A program made the position numbers and the translations under genes. From Defluviitaleaceae bacterium (GTDB taxonomy: Bacteria > Bacillota > Clostridia > Lachnospirales > WQUN01), in contig WQVY01000011.1 in NCBI GenBank assembly GCA_009785605.1, positions 1 to 47,966 of the forward strand: a DNA stretch of 47,966 nucleotides, given 5' to 3'. Shown here in pieces: positions 9,348-17,447 of the stretch. The notes under the pieces were generated by a model. That model saw nothing but the letters and a program-made list of their open reading frames with translations, made no database searches and was not told where the DNA came from. The number at the start of each line of letters is the position of its first letter. Position 1 is the first letter of the stretch.

Positions 9348-10178
9348 ATGACACCATGCGCGTTTATTACAGGCGGCAGCCGCAATATAGGCCAAGGTAT
9401 AGCCATCACACTTGCAAAACACGGGTACGACATTGCAATAACATATGCCGAAGGCAAAGAAGGGGCAGAGTCAACAAAAAAGCAGGTAGAAGCCCACGGG
9501 AGGCGTTGCTTCATATATGAAGCACACTTGCAAAACCCCCACGAACCAGAGCAGGTAATTACACAAGCACACAAGGACATGGGCAGGCTAGATGTGCTAG
9601 TAGCCAACGCTGGCAGGGAAAGGCGTGGCAGTGTGCTGACTTTTACCGCCGAAGACTACGATTTCTTGTACGCAAACACAATACGCAATTACCTTTTATG
9701 TGTAGGCGCGGCGGCAAGGCTGATGGTGCGCGACAAGACTCAAGGAAGCATAATAATGGTTACATCTGTGCGCGCAAATCTAGCCCACCCAGATGATTTC
9801 TTATACGGCGGTTTTAAAGCTGCGATGGAGCGGGCCTGCAAGTCAATGGCCCTAGACCTTAGTGAGTTTGGCATTAGGGTAAACTGCCTGGCGCCCGGGG
9901 CAATATGGCCACCTGACCGCAACAGGCAAGACACCCCATTTGTAAAAGAAAGCATCCCACTTTCCCGCGTAGGTACAGCCGCAGATTGTGGCGAGGCAGT
10001 GGCATATCTAGCTGGGCCCCAAAGTAGTTATGTTACCGGCACAACCCTGCTTGTAGACGGCGGCCTGGCTCTACCCGGGATGCTAGAACGTTACGAAGCC
10101 ACAGAGTGGAAAACGCAAAAATGGAGCGAAACCCGCTATAACAAAGCAATGGAGATGTTGGAAGGAGATAGACCATGA
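9348..10178 (+). CDS. SDR-family NAD(P)-dependent sugar/alcohol dehydrogenase
   Basis: 276 residues. Classical short-chain dehydrogenase motifs: TGGSRNIG (residues 8-15, dinucleotide loop), NAG (87-89), Ser140, Tyr153-x-x-x-Lys157 and APG (182-184), then LVDGG near the end. The C-terminal 35 residues extend slightly beyond the usual SDR end. A good AAGGA site precedes the ATG. The gene lies between a GH95 glycosidase and an enolase-superfamily dehydratase and overlaps the latter by ATGA, so it probably oxidises the monosaccharide or sugar acid in the same route (for example a fucose- or uronate-type dehydrogenase). The exact substrate cannot be read from sequence. Confidence 0.88.
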   Translation: MTPCAFITGGSRNIGQGIAITLAKHGYDIAITYAEGKEGAESTKKQVEAHGRRCFIYEAHLQNPHEPEQVITQAHKDMGRLDVLVANAGRERRGSVLTFTAEDYDFLYANTIRNYLLCVGAAARLMVRDKTQGSIIMVTSVRANLAHPDDFLYGGFKAAMERACKSMALDLSEFGIRVNCLAPGAIWPPDRNRQDTPFVKESIPLSRVGTAADCGEAVAYLAGPQSSYVTGTTLLVDGGLALPGMLERYEATEWKTQKWSETRYNKAMEMLEGDRP

Positions 10179-11374
10179 GCATAAAAATAACTCGCGTGCG
10201 CGCAATATGCACAGCCCCACAAGGCACACCACTGGTAGTGGTAAAAGTAGAAACTAACCAACCCGGCTTATACGGCCTAGGATGTGCAACCTACACACAG
10301 CGCTTCCTAACTGTGGCCCACGCCATAGACGAATATATGCACCCCCTGCTAGAAGGCAAAGACCCTTCCCGCATAGAAGAAATATGGCAGATGGCTATGG
10401 TAAGCCCGTACTGGCGCAATGGCCCAATACTCAACAATGCCATTTCTGGTGTAGACATGGCACTTTGGGATATCAAAGGCAAGTTGGCAAACATGCCGGT
10501 ATACGAGATGTTCGGCGGCAAAGTAAGGGAAGGCGCAAGGGTTTACCGCCATGCAGATGGCAAGTCGCTAGAAGAAATAGGTGACAGAGTCCAGGCCTTT
10601 ATAGACGCGGGTATACAAGTAATCCGCTTGCAATATGGCGGGTACGGGGGGAGGGCCACCCTACCGGCAAGGCCAAAAGGTGCATGCGAAGGGGCATACT
10701 ATGACCCGCTGGGGTACCAAAATAGTGTAGTAAAGCTATTTGCGGCAATGCGTGAGCGTTTTGGTTTTGACATAGAGTTTTGCCATGACGTACACGAGCG
10801 CTTAGAGCCAATAGAAGCCATACGCTTAGCCAAAGAGCTTGAGCCGTATCGTTTATTCTTCTTAGAAGACGCACTGGCTCCAGAGCAAGTAGACTGGTTT
10901 GACCATATGCGCAACCAGACTCATACCCCGCTTGCAATGGGCGAGCTGTTTACAAACCCAATAGAATGGCGCGACATAATTGCTAGGCGCCAAATAGACT
11001 TTATAAGATGCCATATAAGTTCTATTGGCGGCCTTACCCCTGCGCGCAAGTTGGCACTTTTTTGCGAACCATTTTCTGTACGTACGGCATGGCACGGCCC
11101 AGGGGATGTTTCCCCAATAGGCCACGCCGCTAATATCCACTTAAACCTGTCTTCGTGGAATTTTGGCATACAAGAATGGTCTGGCATGGGTGAGCGCTCT
11201 CAGGAAGTATTTACCGGGTGCCCGCAGCTTGAAGGCGGCTATGTGTATGTAAACGACAAACCTGGTTTGGGCATGGATATAAATGAAGAACTAGCCGCAA
11301 AATACCCCTGCGATACAACCCTACCAACCTGGACCAACGCCCGCCGCCCAGACGGTACAATTGCAAGGCCATAA
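10175..11374 (+). CDS. Enolase-superfamily sugar acid dehydratase, ManD/RspA type
   Basis: 399 residues. Mandelate racemase/muconate lactonizing fold with the ManD-family signatures HDVHERLEP, FLEDALAPEQ, GELFTNP and AWHGPGDVSPIGHAANIHLN. Magnesium ligands should be Asp205, Glu231 and Glu257; His207 and His307 are candidate acid/base residues. Characterised ManD/RspA proteins dehydrate D-mannonate and/or D-gluconate to 2-keto-3-deoxy acids, some very slowly. The start ATG overlaps the SDR stop (ATGA), so the two are coupled. Together they suggest an oxidation-dehydration branch for a sugar freed by the locus. No aldolase or kinase for the keto-deoxy acid is visible in the window. The operon ends at the terminator at 11479. 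Confidence 0.9.
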   Translation: MSIKITRVRAICTAPQGTPLVVVKVETNQPGLYGLGCATYTQRFLTVAHAIDEYMHPLLEGKDPSRIEEIWQMAMVSPYWRNGPILNNAISGVDMALWDIKGKLANMPVYEMFGGKVREGARVYRHADGKSLEEIGDRVQAFIDAGIQVIRLQYGGYGGRATLPARPKGACEGAYYDPLGYQNSVVKLFAAMRERFGFDIEFCHDVHERLEPIEAIRLAKELEPYRLFFLEDALAPEQVDWFDHMRNQTHTPLAMGELFTNPIEWRDIIARRQIDFIRCHISSIGGLTPARKLALFCEPFSVRTAWHGPGDVSPIGHAANIHLNLSSWNFGIQEWSGMGERSQEVFTGCPQLEGGYVYVNDKPGLGMDINEELAAKYPCDTTLPTWTNARRPDGTIARP

Positions 11375-11478
11375 ATACAGCGAAAGCGATATACCAAACA
11401 AACGGTTGCTGCCAAGCACAATATAAACAGTAACGACAATACCACCAATACAAGCATCAATACTCCGTTATCGAAGAC

Positions 11479-11508
11479 AAGAGCAGATTAATCCTCTGCT
11501 CTTTTTTT
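11479..11508 (+). terminator. Rho-independent terminator after the GH95 operon
   Basis: 9-bp stem AAGAGCAGA / TCTGCTCTT (11479-11487 with 11495-11503) followed by a T run to 11508. Confidence 0.9.
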
Positions 11509-11549
11509 GTAAAAAAACACAATGTACAGCAGTGTGGTTTAAAAATATC

Positions 11550-11577
11550 TTGACAGTCATTTTTTATATTATATAAT
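11550..11577 (+). promoter_or_regulatory. Strong sigma-A promoter of the ABC transporter operon
   Basis: Perfect TTGACA (11550-11555) and TATAAT (11572-11577) with a 16-base spacer. Operator D begins at the last base of the -10 box, so the promoter is strong but probably tightly repressed. Confidence 0.85.
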
Positions 11578-11590
11578 ATGATATATCAAA
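11577..11590. promoter_or_regulatory. Putative operator, site D (TATGATATATCAAA)
   Basis: Palindromic core TGATATATCA; matches site A at 12 of 14 positions. It covers the expected transcription start of the transporter operon. Confidence 0.6.
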
Positions 11591-11626
11591 GAGTGTAGCA
11601 TGAATCAAAGAATCGGGGGAGCCAAT

Positions 11627-12739
11627 ATGGCCGGTGTGACACTAACAAACACAACCAAAATATATCCCGGGGTTAAAAATGCCGCCCCAGCCGTAAACGC
11701 AATAAACCTTGAGGTCAAAGACCACGAGTTTGTGGCTCTAATAGGGCCTTCGGGCTGTGGAAAGTCCACAACTCTTAGGATGATTGCGGGCCTGGAGAGT
11801 GTTACCAGCGGCCAGATTCATATCGGGGAGACACTTGTAAACGACCTTACCCCAAGGGCGCGCAATATTGCCATGGTGTTTCAAAACTACGCCCTTTACC
11901 CCACCCTTACCAATTTCGAAAACATAGCTTTTGGCCTTCGCGTGGCCAAGATGCCAAAGTATAAGATAACAGAGGAAGTAAACAGGGTGGCCCGTTCTCT
12001 AGAGCTTGACGGTATGCTAGATAGGTATCCGCGCCAGCTTTCTGGTGGCCAACGCCAAAGGGTAGCTTTGGGGCGTGCTATTGTCCGCGACCCACAGGTT
12101 TTTTTGCTGGATGAGCCCCTTTCTAACCTAGACGCAAAAATGAGAGTCCAGATGCGTTACGAGCTTATAGAGTTACACAAGAAGTTAAACACTACAACAA
12201 TATATGTAACCCATGACCAAATAGAAGCCATGACCATGGCACACCGCATAGTAATCATGGACAGGGGCGTAGTACAACAAATAGGTACCCCGACAGAGGT
12301 ATATACTCGCCCTGCAAACACATTTGTGGGAAGCTTTATAGGTACGCCACCCATGAACTTCATAGAGGGGCGTGTAGATATAATCAACGATGTCCCATGT
12401 TTCGATAACTCCAACATGCGTATCGAAATAACCAAGGAGCAATATGATAAAGTAATGGAAAACAAGGTCCACAGTGTTTACATGGGTATCAGGCCAGAAA
12501 ACCTTCGTATTGTCTCAGATACAGACGAAGATACAAGGCATGTTGTAAAAGGGCAAGTGCATTTTACGGAGCTTATCGGCGCAGACCAAAACATACATGT
12601 AAACTTAGGCAAGCGGGACCGCGTTATTGTGCGTGTACCTACAGATATTTCTGTTATCGATGATGAGATGATATCGCTAAGGCTTAATGTAAATCACCTT
12701 CTATTCTACGACATGAATACTGGTGATTTGGTGTCATAA
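11627..12739 (+). CDS. msmK: Sugar ABC transporter ATPase, MsmK/UgpC type
   Basis: 370 residues. Walker A GPSGCGKST (40-48), Q-loop Gln86, signature LSGGQ (138-142), Walker B VFLLDEP (158-164), H-loop His196, then a C-terminal TOBE-type regulatory domain. This is the CUT1 oligosaccharide importer ATPase that energises MalF/MalG-type permeases. The start at 11627 is preferred over 11600 because GGGGGAG lies 7 bases upstream and the protein then begins MAGVTLTN like its family. It is the first gene of a ten-gene operon carrying two permease pairs but no second ATPase, so it probably serves both, as MsmK-type ATPases are known to do. Confidence 0.95.
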   Translation: MAGVTLTNTTKIYPGVKNAAPAVNAINLEVKDHEFVALIGPSGCGKSTTLRMIAGLESVTSGQIHIGETLVNDLTPRARNIAMVFQNYALYPTLTNFENIAFGLRVAKMPKYKITEEVNRVARSLELDGMLDRYPRQLSGGQRQRVALGRAIVRDPQVFLLDEPLSNLDAKMRVQMRYELIELHKKLNTTTIYVTHDQIEAMTMAHRIVIMDRGVVQQIGTPTEVYTRPANTFVGSFIGTPPMNFIEGRVDIINDVPCFDNSNMRIEITKEQYDKVMENKVHSVYMGIRPENLRIVSDTDEDTRHVVKGQVHFTELIGADQNIHVNLGKRDRVIVRVPTDISVIDDEMISLRLNVNHLLFYDMNTGDLVS

Positions 12740-12786
12740 TACTTGTTGAGCTTGGCTTGGTATAGGTTTAGACGGGGGTGTTGGCT

Positions 12787-15612
12787 GTGAAGGCTGTCCG
12801 TAGTCGCAAAAAGGGTATAGCAATTATAGGTATAGTTATTGTTTTGGTATTAGCGTTTATTATTGTGTTCCCCACAGGGGGGGCGATACATGCAAATGTA
12901 GATTCGTTCCCATCTGTAAGGCCTTATACCATAGGCGATGAAGTTGCCAGGGTAGACTTGGGTGAAGTTGTATGGGATATATATTATCGTGGGGTTATTT
13001 CATACGATGTGCAGGTCCCGGCAGCTGGGAACTATATGCTAGTTTTTACTTATCGCGCCGTAACTGATACGGTGCAACCCATGGAAATTCTCGTGACAAT
13101 AGGCGATGTGTCCCATGTAGTAGCATTAGAACAATCATATGTATTTGACCAATTTCCTTTCGCTTACGACGAAAGGGGCGACGAACGCCGTCCACGTCTT
13201 ATTAAGAACATGAACTGGATGTCTATGCCTGCCTACAGGGCAGATGGTGGGCAATCTACCCCGATTATCTTCCCCATGACCGCCGGCAACAACACAATCA
13301 CAATCGAAAGTATTGGCGGCGTGGTGTCCCTTAAAGATGTGGCGGTTATGGCGGCTATGCATATCCCTGACTATACAACATACCGGGCACATACCCCTGG
13401 CTCATATGCCGTAGGGCATGTAGTTATTACAGAGTCCCAGAACGTCGCGGCTATTTCTACCCGTACAATCCAACTTCATAGCCTGTCGGAAGCGGGGCTG
13501 TCCCCAGAAACTTTTGGCCGCACAACTTTCAACGCCATTGGCGGTGTGAGCTGGCAGCATACAGGCCAGTGGGTAGAGTGGGTTGTAACAGTCCCGGAGG
13601 CCGGTTTTTACAATATTGCATTTAAATATCAGCAAAACTTAAACCCTGCGCTTCATTCTTTTAGGCGAGTGGAGGTTAACGGCCATATACCCTTTGCGGA
13701 GCTGCTTAATGTACCGTTTCCTTTTTCCGCTAACTGGAGTAACTTGGTGCTTGGCGGGGACGAACCTTTTATGATTTACCTAAACGCCGGTGAAAATATC
13801 ATAAGGCTTACCGGCACAAACGAGCCGTATTTCGAAGTTTACGAAAGTCTGATTAGTATATCCGAAGATATACGTGTATTGGATATCTACATCCGCGGCA
13901 TCACAGGAGTTTTTACAGATAGGCAAGTAGACTCTCACCGGATATTCCAGCTCGAGAGATACATCCCAGACCTAGACGAGCGCCTTGCTAACATAGCGCT
14001 TGCAATTGAATATCAGATGAGCATCCTTTCAGACATAACAGGTACGCCTATGGCGCGCTTTGACCTTTTGCGCCAAGAAGTACGTAATCTAAATAGGTTT
14101 GCTAATAATCTTGACTTGCTTACCAATAGTTACGACACATTGCTTCGTTCCCAAACCAGTGTTGCTAGCTTTGCTGTGTCCTTGTTAGAGCAGCCGCTAT
14201 TGTTTGATACGATAATGGCTACCCCCCCTGGGGAGGATTTTCCTAGGGCAAGAGCCAGCGCGGCTCAAACTGCTTCGTTTATGACTAGGCAGTTGGTATC
14301 TTCGTTTACAGATGACAGGGGTACTGTGGCTGTAAGGGACCCAGAAGTGCTTCAAGTATGGGTGCAGCGCGGGCGCGATTATATAAATCTGATGCAGCAG
14401 CACGCCAATGAGTTCTTTACCCCATATTCCGGTATAGAGGTCACCATGAACTTTATCCCTGGCCCAGATTTGCTTATATTGGCCAATGCCGCCGGTACGC
14501 AGCCCTCTGTTGTATCTGGTATTGGGCGGGATGTGCCGTTTAATTTTGCGCTTCGTAATGCACTTGTACCTTTGAGCCAGTTTGAAGGTTTTGATGCGTT
14601 AATGGACACTGTCCCGCCGGGCGCAATGGTCCCTTATTATTTCGAGAGGGAAATGTTTGCCCTGCCAGAAGAACTTATCTTCAATGTGCTGTTTTTCCGT
14701 AGGGATATATTCGAAGACTATAATCTTGCGCCCCCAAGTACATGGGATGACGCAAAACGTGTTGTTTCTACCCTACAGCAAAATAACATGAACTTCTGGA
14801 TAGCATGGGGCGACTGGCTTACATTCTATTACCAGTTTGGGGTGGCTGCATACACTCTTGACGGGCTGGACTTGGCCCTGGACTCGGAAGAAGGCTTCCA
14901 AGTATTTAGGTATTGGTCCGAGCTATATACCCGCTTCAATTTCCCACACCGTATAGGTAGTTTTTATCAAAGCTTCCGCCGTGGGCATATACCTGTGGGC
15001 GTATCATCTTTGCAAGATTATTTCTTCCTACGCTTGGCCGCACCTGAACTTGCAGGATTATGGGGTATAGCCCCCGTGCCTGGTATCGTAAATGACGACG
15101 GTATAAATATACGCTGGCAAAGCGGCGATCAAAGGGCTGTTGCTTTGTTTAGGACTGACGAACAGCGTGAAGCCGCCGGTTGGGAATTTATAAGATGGTG
15201 GATGGATACAGAAACACAAACAAACTTTGCGCTGGACCTCGAGTTTTCTCTTGGTCAAGAGTTCCGCTGGTTTTCTGCAAACCCGGAAGTTGTTGCTGCC
15301 ATCCCATGGGACGAAAATGACCGCCGTACTATCATGACCCAAATGGAATGGTTTAAGGGGATACCCTTTGCGCCAGGCGGCTCATACCTTCTAGAGCGTG
15401 AGATGCGCAATGCACTTTCAGACGTAGTACTAGACGGGCGCAACTACCGGGATATGCTACATGGCGCAGCACGCGCTGTCAGGCAGGAGATGAATCGTGT
15501 CCAGCGGCAGTTTAATATCATCGACGATTATGGCAATGTACTAAGGCCACTTAGCATGTTGGAAGTGCCTCTGCCAGAAATCGCCGTTCCCATGGAGGTA
15601 CTCCATGACTAA
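12787..15612 (+). CDS. Membrane-anchored carbohydrate-binding / extracellular solute-binding fusion protein
   Basis: 941 residues. An N-terminal hydrophobic helix (about 8-30) with no lipobox, so an anchored or cleaved signal. Residues ~35-380 hold two beta-sandwich-like carbohydrate-binding modules (AGNYMLVFTYRAV, TAGNNTITIESIGG; then GFYNIAFKYQQNL, NAGENIIRLTG). A helical linker follows to ~545 and then a type-1 solute-binding domain (FFTPYSGIEVTMNFIPGPDL, NVLFFRRDIFEDYNLAPPSTWDD, GWEFIRWWMD). It should capture oligosaccharides for the permeases encoded next. The start GTG 12787 has GGGGG 8 bases upstream; upstream GTG/TTG codons are too close to it. The end overlaps the permease gene by 8 bases. 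Most solute-binding proteins are ~400-550 residues, so this is about twice the usual size. Confidence 0.85.
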   Translation: MKAVRSRKKGIAIIGIVIVLVLAFIIVFPTGGAIHANVDSFPSVRPYTIGDEVARVDLGEVVWDIYYRGVISYDVQVPAAGNYMLVFTYRAVTDTVQPMEILVTIGDVSHVVALEQSYVFDQFPFAYDERGDERRPRLIKNMNWMSMPAYRADGGQSTPIIFPMTAGNNTITIESIGGVVSLKDVAVMAAMHIPDYTTYRAHTPGSYAVGHVVITESQNVAAISTRTIQLHSLSEAGLSPETFGRTTFNAIGGVSWQHTGQWVEWVVTVPEAGFYNIAFKYQQNLNPALHSFRRVEVNGHIPFAELLNVPFPFSANWSNLVLGGDEPFMIYLNAGENIIRLTGTNEPYFEVYESLISISEDIRVLDIYIRGITGVFTDRQVDSHRIFQLERYIPDLDERLANIALAIEYQMSILSDITGTPMARFDLLRQEVRNLNRFANNLDLLTNSYDTLLRSQTSVASFAVSLLEQPLLFDTIMATPPGEDFPRARASAAQTASFMTRQLVSSFTDDRGTVAVRDPEVLQVWVQRGRDYINLMQQHANEFFTPYSGIEVTMNFIPGPDLLILANAAGTQPSVVSGIGRDVPFNFALRNALVPLSQFEGFDALMDTVPPGAMVPYYFEREMFALPEELIFNVLFFRRDIFEDYNLAPPSTWDDAKRVVSTLQQNNMNFWIAWGDWLTFYYQFGVAAYTLDGLDLALDSEEGFQVFRYWSELYTRFNFPHRIGSFYQSFRRGHIPVGVSSLQDYFFLRLAAPELAGLWGIAPVPGIVNDDGINIRWQSGDQRAVALFRTDEQREAAGWEFIRWWMDTETQTNFALDLEFSLGQEFRWFSANPEVVAAIPWDENDRRTIMTQMEWFKGIPFAPGGSYLLEREMRNALSDVVLDGRNYRDMLHGAARAVRQEMNRVQRQFNIIDDYGNVLRPLSMLEVPLPEIAVPMEVLHD

Positions 15613-16531
15613 GACTAAGCGGGATAAAATTATTCGTGGGCCTAAGTCAGATAATCTGATGGCCTATTTATTCTTGGCACCGTACTTGATACTTTTTACG
15701 GTTTTTATTTTTGTGCCGGTTGTGCTTGCGGCTTTTCTGGCTTTTACGGATTTTAATTCCTTAGAAATGCCGCGTTTTGTAGGTTTTGATAACTTTATAC
15801 AAATGGTATCTGGTGACATTATTCTAATGCGCTATGTTATACCCAATACAATACGCTTTGCGCTGGTTGTAGGGCCACTTGGGTATGCCCTTCAGTTTCT
15901 AATGGCGTGGCTGGTTATGAGGATACCAAGGCGAGTCAGGGGTTTTTATACCATGGCTATCTATACCCCATCTATAGCTGGTGGCGTAATGATGAGCGTT
16001 GTATGGGTTGTAGCTTTTAGCGGTGACAGATATGGATATTTAAATAATTTCCTTATATGGCTAGGTGCGATAACAGGACCCCTGGACTGGACACAGCATG
16101 AAACATACCTGATGGTAATCATGATGTTTGTTACGTTGTGGACTTCTATGGGTGTTGGTTTCCTTTCTTTACAAGCTGGGATGCTTTCTGTGGACCCGCA
16201 ATTATACGAGGCCAGTGAAATAGACGGTGTGACCAACGGGTTCCAAGAAATATGGTATATAACAATCCCCGCAATGAAGCCTCAAATGCTGTTTTCTGCT
16301 GTTATGGCCATGGTTGGCACACTCAACGCCGGCGGTATAGGGGTAACATTGTCGGGTATGAACCCAACACCTAGGTACGCTGGGCAACTAATACAAAATC
16401 ACATAGATGACTTTGGCTTTATACGGATGGAGCTGGGCTATGCCACGGCTTTGTCTTTCGCTTTGCTTGCAGCCATGCTTCTTGTAAACAGGGTAGTGTT
16501 TAAGCTATTAGGCCAGAAGGAGGATGAATAG
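15605..16531 (+). CDS. CUT1 sugar ABC permease, MalF-like
   Basis: 308 residues with six predicted transmembrane segments, starting with FLAPYLILFTVFIFVPVVLAA. The cytoplasmic EAA loop reads EASEIDGVTNGFQEIWYITIP, the docking site for the ATPase. GGAGG precedes the ATG and lies inside the preceding gene, so translation is coupled. Forms a pair with the permease 2 bases downstream. Confidence 0.95.
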   Translation: MTKTKRDKIIRGPKSDNLMAYLFLAPYLILFTVFIFVPVVLAAFLAFTDFNSLEMPRFVGFDNFIQMVSGDIILMRYVIPNTIRFALVVGPLGYALQFLMAWLVMRIPRRVRGFYTMAIYTPSIAGGVMMSVVWVVAFSGDRYGYLNNFLIWLGAITGPLDWTQHETYLMVIMMFVTLWTSMGVGFLSLQAGMLSVDPQLYEASEIDGVTNGFQEIWYITIPAMKPQMLFSAVMAMVGTLNAGGIGVTLSGMNPTPRYAGQLIQNHIDDFGFIRMELGYATALSFALLAAMLLVNRVVFKLLGQKEDE

Positions 16532-16533
16532 CT

Positions 16534-17385
16534 ATGCGTAGGACATCGCCTTTTAAGGTAGGGCAGATTGTTTTTGTTACATTTTACGCTTTGATATCTA
16601 TCCTTCCTATTATTTTTATTATCAACCATGCCTTTAAACCCCTTTCGGAGCTGTTCTTGTTTCCGCCACAGTTTTTTGTAGAAAACCCGACTTTTAATAA
16701 TTTTAGGGAACTGGTATTTGCCTTAAACCTTTCTGCCGTCCCTTTTACCCGCTACTTATTTAATAGCATAATTGTTACTGCGGCTGTAGTGTTGTTTTCT
16801 GTCTTGTTTAGTACCATGGGTGCGTATCCATTGTCCAAGATTAAGTTTAAAGGCAAGGATCTTATTTTTAATACAATAATACTTTCGTTAATGTTTGCGC
16901 CCAGTACCGTGACAATTACACGTTTCTTGGTTGTGTCCAACATACGTATCATGAACACATATTTTGGGCATGTTTTGCCTTTATTGGCTATGCCTATCAG
17001 TATATTTTTGATTAAACAGTTTATGGACCAAATCCCAAGTACGTTGAGTGAAGCAGCCAAGATAGATGGCGCGTCTGAGTGGGTAATATTTTATAGGATT
17101 ATTGTCCCCAATATCCGGCCCGCAATTGGGACTGCGGCTATCTTGGCTTTCCAGGCGGTATGGGGGAATGTGGAAACTTCTACACTGTACATGACCAGTG
17201 AAAGCATGAATACATTACCCTTCTTTATATCGACTCTTAACGCAGGGTTGTTGGGTGGTGCGGGGGTAGCACGCCAAGGTGCTTCTGCCGCTGCTGGGCT
17301 CTTAATGTTTTTGCCCAACCTTGTGATATTCGTAATCTTGCAAAAATCGATGATGAGTACGCTAGTTAACTCTGGCATAAAATAA
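16534..17385 (+). CDS. CUT1 sugar ABC permease, MalG-like
   Basis: 283 residues, six transmembrane segments; first helix VTFYALISILPIIFIINHAF, then the typical FKPLSELF / PTFNNFREL MalG opening. EAA loop EAAKIDGASEWVIFYRIIVP. Starts 2 bases after the MalF-like stop with GGAGG upstream, so the two form the first heterodimeric channel of the operon. Confidence 0.95.
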   Translation: MRRTSPFKVGQIVFVTFYALISILPIIFIINHAFKPLSELFLFPPQFFVENPTFNNFRELVFALNLSAVPFTRYLFNSIIVTAAVVLFSVLFSTMGAYPLSKIKFKGKDLIFNTIILSLMFAPSTVTITRFLVVSNIRIMNTYFGHVLPLLAMPISIFLIKQFMDQIPSTLSEAAKIDGASEWVIFYRIIVPNIRPAIGTAAILAFQAVWGNVETSTLYMTSESMNTLPFFISTLNAGLLGGAGVARQGASAAAGLLMFLPNLVIFVILQKSMMSTLVNSGIK

Positions 17386-17447
17386 GCAGTTGCATGACAG
17401 AGCCAAATAGCGCCAAATAGCGCGTAATGGGAAGGTAGGAGGTTGTT

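Noticed and set aside
17402-17422. Tandem CCAAATAGCG repeat before the NHL gene
   Set aside because: Two copies of 10 bases in a spacer; likely chance or simple slippage without sign of function.
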